Assembly: GCF_030463535.1 (NCBI RefSeq)
Contig: NC_132899.1
Location: 16,470,490-16,534,489, forward strand
Reading direction: 5' to 3'
Source: Salminus brasiliensis
Lineage: Eukaryota; Chordata; Actinopteri; Characiformes; Bryconidae
Length of the DNA stretch: 64,000 nt
The notes under the pieces are model-generated. The model saw nothing but the letters and a program-made list of their open reading frames with translations, was not told the DNA's origin and searched no databases. The position numbers and the translations under genes were made by a program. Each line of letters opens with the position of its first letter. Positions within the stretch are counted from its first letter, which is position 1. Shown piece after piece: positions 37,066-48,100 of this stretch.

Positions 37066-37632
37066 ATTACAGTAAATATATATAATAAATACATACATGA
37101 ACAGTCTTCAATAATTGCATGTCAGTAAATAAAACATTTAGATATTTAGTTAGATATTATAGTGATATAGTGTAATAATGTCAGATATGCCAGTCGTGCG
37201 GTGTTGATGGTAAGTGCAGTAAGGGAACGGCCCACACGGGGGCGGTGTTTACACACCTGACGAGTTTCAATGCAACGGAAGAATTCTTAAGGCAAGATAA
37301 CGGCAAAATCCGCCTCTGCGAAAGTTTGACAGGGGCGGTGTTTACACCCGCAGGGATGTTCCTTCATGTATACGAGCTGTTCAGTTTGACACATCAGTCT
37401 GAATATCGGTAATGTGGGGTTTAGTGTCGAGTTACTGAAAAGAAACGATGCTACACGCACTGTGGGCTACAGGCTTGTACCATGACACACGGTGGTCAGT
37501 AATTCATTGGAAAGCCTGCGCTCCAGCCAGGCAGTAGTTGGGTGGGCACGCCCATCGTGGAGGCAGTCTCTGCTCCGTGGAGTGGGAGCTGCATGTCCGC
37601 TCACACGGATACAACGCCGTCCTGCCTATGGA

Positions 37633-37633
<1 letters not shown>

Positions 37634-37663
<30 letters not shown>
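37634..37663. repeat. (CA)n microsatellite
   Basis: About 14 CA units. They generate the Thr-His open frames in this area. Confidence 0.95.
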
Positions 37664-37666
<3 letters not shown>

Positions 37667-37748
37667 CTCTATCAGCCCGGTCTTCAAAGTGACGGGACTA
37701 CGTTCAGCTCTGAAGACACGTTTCTGAACGTCGTCTGTTTTTTCCCAG

Positions 37749-37788
37749 GTGGAAAATCCCTGTTTTCCCAGCGCCATGTCTACGAGAG
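37749..37788 (+). other. Candidate 5' exon with an ATG
   Basis: A polypyrimidine tract with CCCAG acceptor and an AGAG|GTAAGG donor bracket a 40-nt stretch with an ATG in fair context (GCGCCATGTC). It would encode only MSTR plus one base. It could be a leader exon of a gene running to the right, or chance. I could not connect it in frame to the exon at 60 kb. Confidence 0.25.
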
Positions 37789-37813
37789 GTAAGGGTTTTA
37801 TTATAGTTTTCAG

Positions 37814-37816
<3 letters not shown>

Positions 37817-37861
<45 letters not shown>

Positions 37862-37970
37862 CGGAATGGACTGTCAAGGTAAAGTTTTTTAATTGTAAAC
37901 TCATTGTATCATTCTAACTTTCAAACGGGCTCTCGTAATATAAACCCGTGTGTGTGTGTGTGTGTGTGTG
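37817..37970. repeat. Two (TG)n microsatellites
   Basis: Runs at 37817-37860 and 37948-37970 are separated by about 90 bp of unique sequence. Confidence 0.93.
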
Positions 37971-38257
37971 AACCTCCTGCTGTAGCCTGACTGTATTAAA
38001 TTCATATAAAAATATTAAGTGTCTCCAGAGAGGTCGTGCACTGGACAGAAAAGGATAGCACTTTCTAAGCGTTTCAGTCAGTCTATAATAAACACTGCAT
38101 TCTTCCCCATGGCAGGTGGCTGATGTGGGTAGTGGGGTCAGTATGTGTGAAATCCTATCTTGGAAGGTATCCCGTGATGTATGGCACATTATGTCCAGCT
38201 ACAGTTGAATACAGTTGAAGAATTTCCTACCCCGTACAGTGGTGGTTTTCTGTGTGA

Positions 38258-38283
38258 CTAACCTTAACCCTAACCCTAACCCT
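38258..38283. repeat. Short interstitial telomere-like repeat
   Basis: About four units of CTAACC/TTAACC (the CCCTAA telomere repeat) occur inside unique sequence. Confidence 0.8.
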
Positions 38284-38329
38284 GGTACTCGCAGATCAGC
38301 TGATCACTGGCAAGCTCAGGAATTGCAAC

Positions 38330-38490
38330 AGTGCTCACCATCCCTCCTTCTGGAGAGATCCACCTTCCTGTGGGTTTCACCTCCAACCCAAATATAACTG
38401 ACTTCAGCTAATCAAGCACTTCTGAAGGCAGGCGGGGGAGAGCTGCTTGGGGTTAGATCTCCAGGAGTAGGACTGATGACCACTGAACTA
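38330..38490. repeat. Dispersed repeat, second copy of the CTCCAG family
   Basis: CTTCTGGAGAGATCCACCTT, CACCTCCAACCCAAATA, AGCTAATCAAGCACTTCTGA and CCAGGAGTAGGACTGATGAC follow the order of a common otophysan repeat also seen near 23625 and 51371. Confidence 0.55.
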
Positions 38491-38739
38491 CAGCATAAAA
38501 ACAAGTTGTTGAATAATCAAACTCTCAAACTTTTTTAAATTAGGGGGCACTCAGTTATTACCAGGATGGTAGCATTAGGGGACTCAACTGTAGCATGTTC
38601 AGTTACAGTCCATAAACCCTGCCTGTAATCCTGCTGTGCTTTTCTTACTGGATAAGTGAAAGTGAATCCACCCCTTTAACCCCACCTGAGATTCATAATT
38701 GTTATTAATATGGTTGCACAATAATGTAGGAATCTAGAA

Positions 38740-39222
38740 ATCATGCACTTTATAGGCAAAAGTATCAGGACACCTGCCCATTCGTTGTTTCTGCCGAAAT
38801 CAAGGGTATTAAAGGGTATATCCTGCTTTTGTTGGAGTAACTGTCTCTACTGTCCAGGGAAGACTTTCTCCTCAGGATGTTGGATGGTTACCACCCCTCT
38901 TCATCCCCATCTCCCCAACTTATCCCAAAAGTATTGTATAGAGCCCCCTAATTCCAGAGAACACAGTTCCATCGCTCCACAGCTCAATGCTGGGTGGCTT
39001 TATACCTCTCTAGCCCATGCCTGGCATTAGGCATGGTGCCAATAGGTTCAGATTTCTATTTTATTGACAGTATGTCTTTACAGGGACTAGACAAGCTGTA
39101 TGTGCATTTGCACATCTGTGTCAGCAATGGGTGCAACTTAAAGGAGCTGAAGAGATAGAGATTCTGACTCTGACATTAGACATTCATTAGAAGGGGTGTC
39201 CACTGACATTTAGACATGTAGT
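38740..39222 (-). mobile_element. Tc1-derived MITE-like repeat, copy 3
   Basis: The reverse complement aligns to the copy at 16436. Shared pieces include GGGACTAGACAAGCTGTATG, CATTTGCACATCTGTGTCAG, CAATGGGTGCAACTTAA and the GGTGTCCACTGACATTTAGA terminus near 39200. It starts with TATAGGCAAAAGTATCAGGA, the opposite terminus. It has no transposase. Confidence 0.8.
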
Positions 39223-40860
39223 TTATGTTTTCTGAAAAATATTACCATTTAACAGCTGTTTAGATTTGACTGTTGTTTGATGGTGCATTTATTGTACCCT
39301 GGAAGAGGACAGTATGTAGGCCGGGCTGCTATGCTGGAATCTCTGCATCCTTTGTTTTAATGCATTTGTACCTCTACAAATACATGTTATTACTATGTCT
39401 AAGTCATAAGTCTAATCAGAGGGAATATAATCCTGATTTTTCATGTTTTAAAAATGTTGTAGCGGCATTAGCAGATGCTTGTAAAAATGATTGGATATTA
39501 GTATTATACAGAATTACTATCAGTGTTTCCTAGTTGCTATGAAACATGAAAGTTATGTAAATATGACTTAAGTAAGTCCTTAAAGTAAGTAAGTAAGAAC
39601 CTAAAATGTGGGCCTCTATAAAGACATGTAAGGGTTTAAGGATATTATGCCTCTGATTTTTGTTTGTGTAAACTAGTAAGCATGTATCTGTATGATCATT
39701 TTTAATGGAATAATGTGCTGTAAAAAAAAATCTATGAATACACAAGAGCACACTGACATTAGGACGTCTGCAGTTGTCTGTGGAATGTCCAGAAAAAACT
39801 GATAAACCAAATGAACCCAAATAAAAGAAAGTTCAGAAACAGGTATGACGCACCAGCCAAACTTCTCTGTTTGTGTTTGTTGGTGATGTGCTCTGTTCTT
39901 AATAGGTCTGTTTCTGCAGAACTGATGGTGCTGTTGATTTGTGCACAGTGAAGCGGTGAACGGCAGCACGAGCGGTTAAGGAATGTGTCTAAATATAGTA
40001 CGACCAAAAGTCATTGGTTTTACACTACTGTTTTTCTTTTTGTTTTTTATTTAAACTGTTTCTTAAACCAGTTTCCACACAGTGTACGGATTCCCAGCAG
40101 TTCCTAGTGAAAGCTTTCAGTTAGAAATCTGTAAGTAGTGTCTGGTCTGTAGAGCAGCTGCTCAGTGAGGCTCCATCATGGTCATAGAACTGAGCTGTGG
40201 CTTGAAGGGTCTGTTTAACTTCTGACGTGTCCAGTTTCTTCTCAGATTATTTAACTTGGGCAAAGCCCCAGTAACATCCCTCTCCAGTGTATTCAAGTGA
40301 CTCTGTGTTTTTCTTACATTCCCTCCACAGTCCTTAGTAGCTCTGAGTCAAAGGGGTCACACATGTTTCACTTTTGGCCTGTAACCTCTGCACCCTGGGT
40401 TAGACTACAGTGCTTTACACAGGTGGCCACTCGTTAACGTGCAATCAGGAAGGTCACAGTGATGAACTCCTAAAAACTCATGAGGGCGAAACAAATAAAT
40501 ACACACTGATGAATCTGATGGCTTTTTCTCAGCCACTTGCTTCTGGACATCCATCCCAGCTCGCTCTCTCCCTCTGGCTCTCCCAGTCTCTCGCTAATCT
40601 GTTTCTCCCCCTCTCTCCCTCTCTCTGCCTCTCTGGATCGCTGTCAACCCACAGGGAAGCCCAGTTAAGGCTGTCAGATGGAATTAGTGCGAGGAGCTGA
40701 AAAGTAAACCTTGTCTAACAACATCTACAGAATAACCTTCGAGATGTTTTTCGGTGTTGGATCAGAGTATGATTGTGACTGTTTCCTCTAATTGTTTTAT
40801 TAAAATGTTTATCCTCTGCCTTTGTGCTTTTAACACTGGGTTTGTGTTCGCCTGTTTCAG
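39223..40860. other. Unannotated intergenic or intronic sequence
   Basis: I see no exon or repeat family here apart from a pyrimidine-rich CTCTCC tract at about 40555-40635. Confidence 0.5.
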
Positions 40861-40871
40861 TGAGTCGGGTC

Positions 40872-41345
40872 TCTGGGCATTTTCACACCTTTAGCTCGTT
40901 TGCGCTGGTCCAAATCAGTTAACGTGTTTATAGACGGAACAAAAAAAAAAAAAACGGGAGAACGTTCTGTCCATTTGCTGGTCAGACATGTTTGAAGTGG
41001 GAGCTAGAACGTAAATACAGGAAGATGCTCCTGCGCCCTGGACTAGTGCAGATTTCGGTGCAGTTTAACATAGAGCAACGGCAGAGAGAGAGGGGCATCT
41101 GTTCATAGCTGAAGTAATTATCTGGACAACTTACCAGTTTAGCACCTGGCTGTGGGAGCTGTTTAGCTCAGACTTGCAGAGCACACCTGATAGTTGGGTC
41201 GGAGGGAGGTCAGATCACGTTCTCACTACAAACTAACTGCTCCAAAGTTTGTTTGAGACTGAACCGAAACCACCTCTTCTCAAGGGTCTTGATGCAGTTG
41301 TTTTGGTCTGCGTCAGTGGAGTTATTATATTGACACCTGCCCAAA
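40872..41345. repeat. Possible old DNA-transposon derivative
   Basis: The left TTTTCACACCTTTAGCTCGT and the right AAGTTTGTTTGAGACTGAAC with GTTTTGGTCTGCGTC look like the two ends of a palindrome-rich fish MITE. Inverted-repeat quality is poor, so the assignment is tentative. Confidence 0.3.
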
Positions 41346-44300
41346 CAAATCACCCCAAGGGTGAAAACGAAATAGAGTCTATTGAAGATGGGGCCCAGAG
41401 GCCTCGCTTTATACAGGAGTGCCTCAAAACAGCAGGTTTTTTCCCCCCCAGCAACCTCATTTTTATAGGACCTTTAAACTTTGTTAATGGTAAGATATGG
41501 TTTGGTGAATTAAGGGGTTCAGTTCCATCAAGAGGGAGAACAAACATTGACACATTAAATCAAATCTCAGGAAAATAAGCAATAAACAGATGAGAAGTGC
41601 TGTCCAGGCTGAGCTGTATTCTGCGGTTTTTGTTAGATGTGATAGATGTGTGAATAATAGGTTTTTAATTCCAGTTCTAATAAAAATCATTTGGTTTTCT
41701 TGGCAAAGGTCAGTGCCATGAGAAGTACTGTTTTCTGTTTTTTCTGCGGTTAGACCAATTCCTGATGTGTCTCCTGATGTGTCACCCTCACACAGAGGGT
41801 GTGAGAGTATAGTGGGATAGGATGATTCAGCAGTAAGGTTAACTGAATGATTGCTTGTTGCCCAGAGAGTGTAATGGGTGTGCAGTACTATAGGGCATGT
41901 ATGTAGTTGTCTAGGGTGTTAAGTGAGGTGTGTGAGCTGATTTCATATTTCGTAAGGCCTATTTTAACTACCTTCTAAGGTGATAGTACCTAGCGATACT
42001 ATGCACCACAATACCGGTGTTACTATTTAATATGTTGCAATATATTGCGATACTGTAAACAAGACAATAAATAGCTCATTTTAGGATAACTGTCATAATA
42101 TAAACACACCATCATATGCATAATATCTGAGTAAAAGAAAATGTTATTTAATCAGAACAATTTGGGTTTAAACACAACACAAAATGAACTGCTACCAATC
42201 CTAACCTGTAAACCCTTCATTAAAAATGAATACTGTTTTAATTAATGAATACAGTATAGCAAAACCTATCACAATAGTTTGATATCGATATTTTAGTACA
42301 CCATGTCTTACCCAATAGTTTTAACAATTTTGTCGTGTTTTCTCTTCAAATTACACCGAATGGAAAGTTATGCAGTCTTCAAAAGCTGCCATAGTTTGCA
42401 TGTGTTGAGTTTTTTTTTTTTTTTGTAGCTTTTTGATGTAGAAGTAGTAGGTATGTGACTTTGGTTGTTGGTGATAAATGGTCAGATGTTTTTTATTTTT
42501 TAGTCTACAATCCTGATATTTAACCTCCGAATGAAACTAATTTTTTTTAGCTTTTACATATGGCTTGTGGAAAAATCTATAATCTCTTTTTTTTGGCACC
42601 ATTACAACATTATTACGGCACTATGACGGGATCACAGAATCTGTATAATATAGCATAGTTTTAACGGCAAGTAGTCCCAAGTCTTTCCGGATAGTGTTGC
42701 TGTTCTCTCGTTGTGTCCTCCTAGCACGATGTGCTGTTAGCAAGCTGAAGGGGTTTACAGGCAGTTAGCATTTAGCTCTGCCTCCACTCACCTCCCCAGG
42801 TTTGGCTTTCTTGAATCAAAATGTAACCCAGTGGAGTGTTTACCTCCAGTTTGGTAGTCAACCGAAGTAGTCCAGTTTGTTTTCGAGGGAATGGATGACA
42901 AAGTGCTATAGAGTCCTTTACAAGCCTCCCAGTTTGTTCTTTTTGCAGTAAAGTACTTTATTTGACATCTTTCAGAGACTACAGACAGCAGTGTATGCTG
43001 TTCAGTGGAGATTGTTATTGTTTGGCTCATTTTTACAGCTTTTAAAGCTCAAGATCAATTGTCAAAATAATTGGTAGAATGCTTGTTTACTTATGTAGTC
43101 AGTGGTGATTACCTCACTGGTGGTGGACTCAGTGACGTTCAGATGATGGATGTTCAGTGACTTTGATTTTTGAAGAGATGGCATCAATACAACTTGTCTA
43201 TCCTGCTATCGTTGCAGTTGCTGGTGTGTTTTTGAGGTTTTAGCAGACCTTGGGCTTTAATATATGTCTGCAGTGAATGGCAGGATGAGGTCAGCAGTAG
43301 TCATTGCTATATAAGGTTGTGCAGTAACACTGGCCACCCCTCACTGCCCTGTCCCCATACTCGGCAGCTCTTTCTCACCTGTGTTTTGGAATAAACATGA
43401 AAATGTACAATGGATTATACCCATGATTCACTCTTCACCTAGCAACTGCTGTTTTTCTTCTTCTCTGCTTTCCATCTAAAGCTAACATTTATTTAGACCT
43501 GATATAACATTACTTCAGTACAAGAGAATAGTGTAAGTTTGTTGCACTTGTGCCAAAACCTTTTGGTGTGCATCCAGTATATCTTGTTTGTAGAGCTGTT
43601 TGTCTACCGTTGGGCTGGCTGTTGGCACTCAGGTCTCTGAGGAAGGCCGGTTAGGTCCTCTGCAGGCCTGCGCTGGTGATGCTAGCCAGCGGAGGTGGAG
43701 CCCAGCTGCTGACTGCTAAAGTTGAAGTGCAACGAAAGCAGCGGGGCTTTAGCTGTTGTTCCAGGCTTAATTAGGTTTGATCCCACCAGGAAGCTGCCCC
43801 CTCGCCCCCTCTCTGTTCACAAGCAGCCCTCAGTGGGCAAGACCCGGGCTCACTGCATTCCAGTCACTGGGATGTCACCTCTCAGCAGCCGGCCTGGATA
43901 AGTGGCAGTTTGGGGGAAGGGGAGACGGAGTAGTCAATGACAGGGAATTAGTCTGGCGTTCAAAGGGTTATCATCTGAAATCATACAAAACCACAGGACA
44001 CTAAGTCTTATAAGTCATATTTTTGTTTTTTACATGCAATAACTTTGTACTTAGTAACCATGTACATAAAAAGCATAAACTACACATCAAAATGTGTTTA
44101 TGATGCTTTGTTTCCCATTATTATTTTAATGATGAGAACAGCAAAAAGTTCTTAAATGGCAAATATATATATCGTATAGAATTTGATCACCACCTTTCAA
44201 ATATGAGAATTCCACCATTTTTTTCTAAATTCCTACAAGTAATCCAGAATGATATGATGTGAAATGGTGCATTGTTGAGAAACGCTGAAATTGTTTAAAA

Positions 44301-44455
44301 GCAGTGGTGATAGGAATCAGACGTTCCAAATGTTGTTGTAGTGTTATAAGGGTTTAGATAAAGTTCCAGTCTAAAATAAAAAACAAAACAAAACAGTGAA
44401 TAGGACTGGTATCAAAACAAGCAAAATGGAAAGATTTAGCTTAATTGGTCTTTGA
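41346..44455. other. Unannotated sequence
   Basis: AT-rich with a few homopolymer runs (T at about 42411-42424). No exon with both splice sites and a protein-like frame was found. Confidence 0.5.
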
Positions 44456-44464
44456 TTTTAGCAG

Positions 44465-44620
44465 ATCCATCTAAGATAAGATAACATAAGATAATCCTTT
44501 ATTAGTTCCACAGTGGGGAAATTATCAGTGTCACAGCAGAAAAAGGATTGCAAGACACTCAGATGCAAAAATGTAGATAAATTACCGTTATATACACAAT
44601 ATAAATAATAGAAATTTAAA
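44465..44620. repeat. SINE/LINE-tail-like fragment
   Basis: AATCCTTTATTAGTTCCACA followed by GTGGGGAAATTATCAGTGTC matches a 3' tail shared by several fish SINEs and LINEs. Confidence 0.55.
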
Positions 44621-46430
44621 ACAGCAAGCATCTGGGAGCGCAAATGCACCAGACAGTTCTGGGAAAACATAGTGAAGAGATTTCTTTAGACCATCTTTGC
44701 ATCCAGCATTTCATGTTGAAATGTTAAAAGCAACCTTTGGAAAGCTGTAGCTGTGTCTGAATTCACTCCCTTCTCACTGTGTTGTCTTCCATGTCAGTCA
44801 TTTTGTAGAGTTGTCTGAATTTTCAGGGATCGAATTTTCAGGGACAAATTCAGGTCCTTATATAGTACAGTTGAATGCACTGTAAAGCCAGGAACAACGA
44901 TGCACTCTGCTTTCGGCCAAATGGACCACAATGCAATGTGGTTGCTCTTGGCGCAAAATTCAACCATGAAGATGGCAGACGAGTGCGGAGCCACTGGAGC
45001 AACTTGATGAATTTAATACAGAAATGATTTTTTTTGTGTGTTTAGTTTGTTAATAAAACAAGTGAAGTTGAACAAGCTACTAATAAAGTGAGCAAGTACA
45101 TAGATGTCTGTCATGAACAGACCATCCATAGAGTCAGTTGTTTTCTTGACACCTGGTCACCTGTGCCAACTGATCAAAGAATCACGTGACTTACGGCTGG
45201 ATATGACTTTTATATCGCTTTCTTTTCTCTTTTGATGTTCCAGCTTTTCCACCTAAAAATAAAAATTATTTGGGTAGTTTTTTGCACATTTTCAAACTTC
45301 GCAAGAACCTGGTGGATGGAAAAGCTGTTATAGAGAGCTAGAAAGATAGAAAATAAAATAGACAGATACTTCGCATCGTGACCCCTGCAGAGAACCATTT
45401 CACATCAAACCATTCTGAATGATTTCTAGTGGCTGAAATATTGGTGGTTCATCTGCGGTATGTCTAAAAAAAACTTACAGCCTCCTACAACCTATCGATT
45501 ACCACCCTTTAACATTGTACAAGAGCAGCCAAATAAATCCTTTTATACCTGTAACCACAAAAATGCTTTTATATGACTAAAACATTGATTTCAGACTTTT
45601 CAGTGGCAATACCAAACTTTAAAAACAGTAGCATATCTAATGTTTGGAGCGAAAGGATGAAGGGACAGGTCCTCTGTGATGCTGAATGGGTCTGCTGCTA
45701 GCTGAAGGAGGACATGTCCATGAGGTCATGAGCATAAAACGGCCAACTGCAGCTGAGCCTCACAAAGGGTGATGGTGACTGCATGACTGTTTTAAAAAGG
45801 TGGTTCTAGGTTTTTCAGCATTCAGCAAGTAATGAATAATGAAAGACTGAACACACTCCATAATGAAAGCACGTTTCTCCCCACTATTTCAGTCCCTCTG
45901 GTTCCACTTCAAGCCTTGGCCAGTCTCTGTGCCATGTCAGTAATTTTTTGTGTGTAGATTCTGATCTTCCACACTACATTGTTCGGAGCTCCTTTGGGCA
46001 TCAGTGCACTCACTTAGAACAATGGCAGGAGCTGGGCCTCACCCAGAGCCTGGGAGGCTATTTGCTGTTTGTATGTTGTGTGCTGGTGATAACCTCAGAG
46101 TGAACTGGCAGCATAGGTACGGTGGTTGTGTGTGCCATATCTCCCACTACGAAATATATAATATAAATGTATATACACATATTGTGGCTGCATAGTTTAT
46201 GGTTTGTTAATTGATATCAGTATTTTTTAAATAATAGTATTGTAACAGTAATGTGTAGTAGTGTTACAGTGGCGTTATATATGTGCAAAAGTCTTAAACA
46301 GTCATTGCAATTAAAACTATTTAACCGCAGCTTTATAAACACTATATAACATTGGAATAAATATAGACATATGTGGTGAAGTACAGTCAGAATATGTCAG
46401 TTTCAGTAAAGTTAATGTGTTAAAAGAAAG
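44621..46430. other. Unannotated sequence
   Basis: No coding or repeat signal that I can support. Confidence 0.5.
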
Positions 46431-47013
46431 CAGGGCCAGATTCGCAAAAGCTTTCCTAAGAAAAACTCATGAAGGATCTTTAGATAAACACTATGAAATT
46501 CTTAGTGGACTTATTTATTTTAGAAAACATATTTATTTTCCTAAGCTTTTCATTAGACACATCGTAGTTTTCTTCTTTATGCCATTTTTAGCACAGTCTT
46601 TTATGCCATATTTCATAGCTTATCATGAACGATGTGAAATACCTTTTTTTATTTTCCAAAATACAGTTAAACCTGTACATTGGAGAACAAAATTGAAGAA
46701 AAACAGAATCAAACTAAGTGTTCTAGCATGTGTTCTGTTTGTTTTTTTACAACAGAAAACAAAAGGTAAAAGTATTTGTTTATGTAGACACTGACAATAC
46801 TTGACAAATCTCCACTTTTAATCCTGTTAAATTATACATTAATTCTGTAATTCAACTATTTAAACTGCTTACAGATTGAACTCCTACACTCAAAGACAAG
46901 TGTGAGGCCATTGCAAGTTTAAGAAAATATATGTTTTTTGGGAAAAGCAAATGCTGCCAAAAAAGTGAAAAAATAAGAAAAGATTTTTTGAAGAATGTGA
47001 ATTCAGCCCCTGA
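46431..47013. repeat. Possible MITE with imperfect inverted ends
   Basis: The left GGGCCAGATTCGCAAAAGCT is roughly mirrored by GTGAATTCAGCCCCTG at the right. The interior is rich in TTCCTAAG/CTTAG-type blocks. The 125-codon frame inside it (46417-46794) is low complexity and unlike known proteins. Confidence 0.35.
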
Positions 47014-48049
47014 TTTAATTTAGTTCAGGACTGATTAGATAAGCTATGCATTGGATGATAACTGTAAATACAGAGCTTCCAGAAGGAGAATGTTGGAAAT
47101 ATTAAAGCTAACACAATCACAGACTTAACACACTTGTAATGTTTACTTCTGTATATGGTCCAGTCTAGAATTTCATGTCTCCCAGATGTTATTGTTATTT
47201 ATCCAAAACACAATATTTAATGAATTAGTTTAAAAAATGAATTCTAGTTACATTAAATATTTACTATTAATATTGCTTGATGAAGTTTATACACAAAATG
47301 CACACATTTATCGCAGTATGACTCCCAGTCCACACATTATTGACCTCCTGATTCATATGTTCAATTTGAAGTAACATAAAATAATAAGGTCTAATTTTCA
47401 TTTTGTGCTCACTTTATTAACAGTTGAGTCAACTGCAGAGTATATATTTTCAGTAAAACACTTTTAAAATACTAATTAATTTCAGTCATTAAAAAAATGT
47501 GCATTCTGATGTTCTGATGAACTCTATTTCTAATAAAAAGCATGTAACCTGCACTCAGCGATGTCACTTCCTCTAGCGGAAGACGTGGAAGGCAGTAAGG
47601 TATTTTTTTATTGTGATACACAATATGCTTTTCTAAACATAATCAAGGATATTATTAGTGCTTAATAAACACTGATCAACTGCAGGTTTCATTACAAACA
47701 CTGTAATTAGACTGGTTTAATGGAATGAAGTGCAGCAGATGTTGAAGTAAAATCACTGTATTCAGTACAGGAAAGTATCTGAATAGTAGTTTTTAAGAAT
47801 CAGTCGCTACTGATGTATTTAGTCTGTGGTTACATGTATAGGGAGAAATATTGCGTATCTTGGCAAAAGTTTTTCAATATTGTGGCATAGTATTTTTACC
47901 ATATCGCCCAGCCCTACTGTCAGCTCTGTTACTGGTTTAAATGGTTTAGAAGAGTCAAATCTTTATAATCTTTAACTTATAATGTACCTTCAATTCTAGA
48001 AGGGGCCATATATTCTATTCTTCTTTTTTTCACAAATAAATATTCCACA

Positions 48050-48050
<1 letters not shown>
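47014..48050. other. Unannotated AT-rich sequence
   Basis: Nothing supported beyond AT-rich unique DNA. Confidence 0.5.

Positions 48051-48095
<45 letters not shown>
48051..48095. repeat. (TA)n microsatellite
   Basis: About 22 TA units. Confidence 0.95.

Positions 48096-48100
<5 letters not shown>

Noticed and set aside
37538-37792. Open frames with Thr-His repeats
   Set aside because: They are produced by the CA microsatellite. The non-repeat part is not protein-like.
46417-46794. 125-codon open frame
   Set aside because: Aromatic-rich low-complexity composition, AT-rich codons, no family match, and it overlaps a probable MITE.
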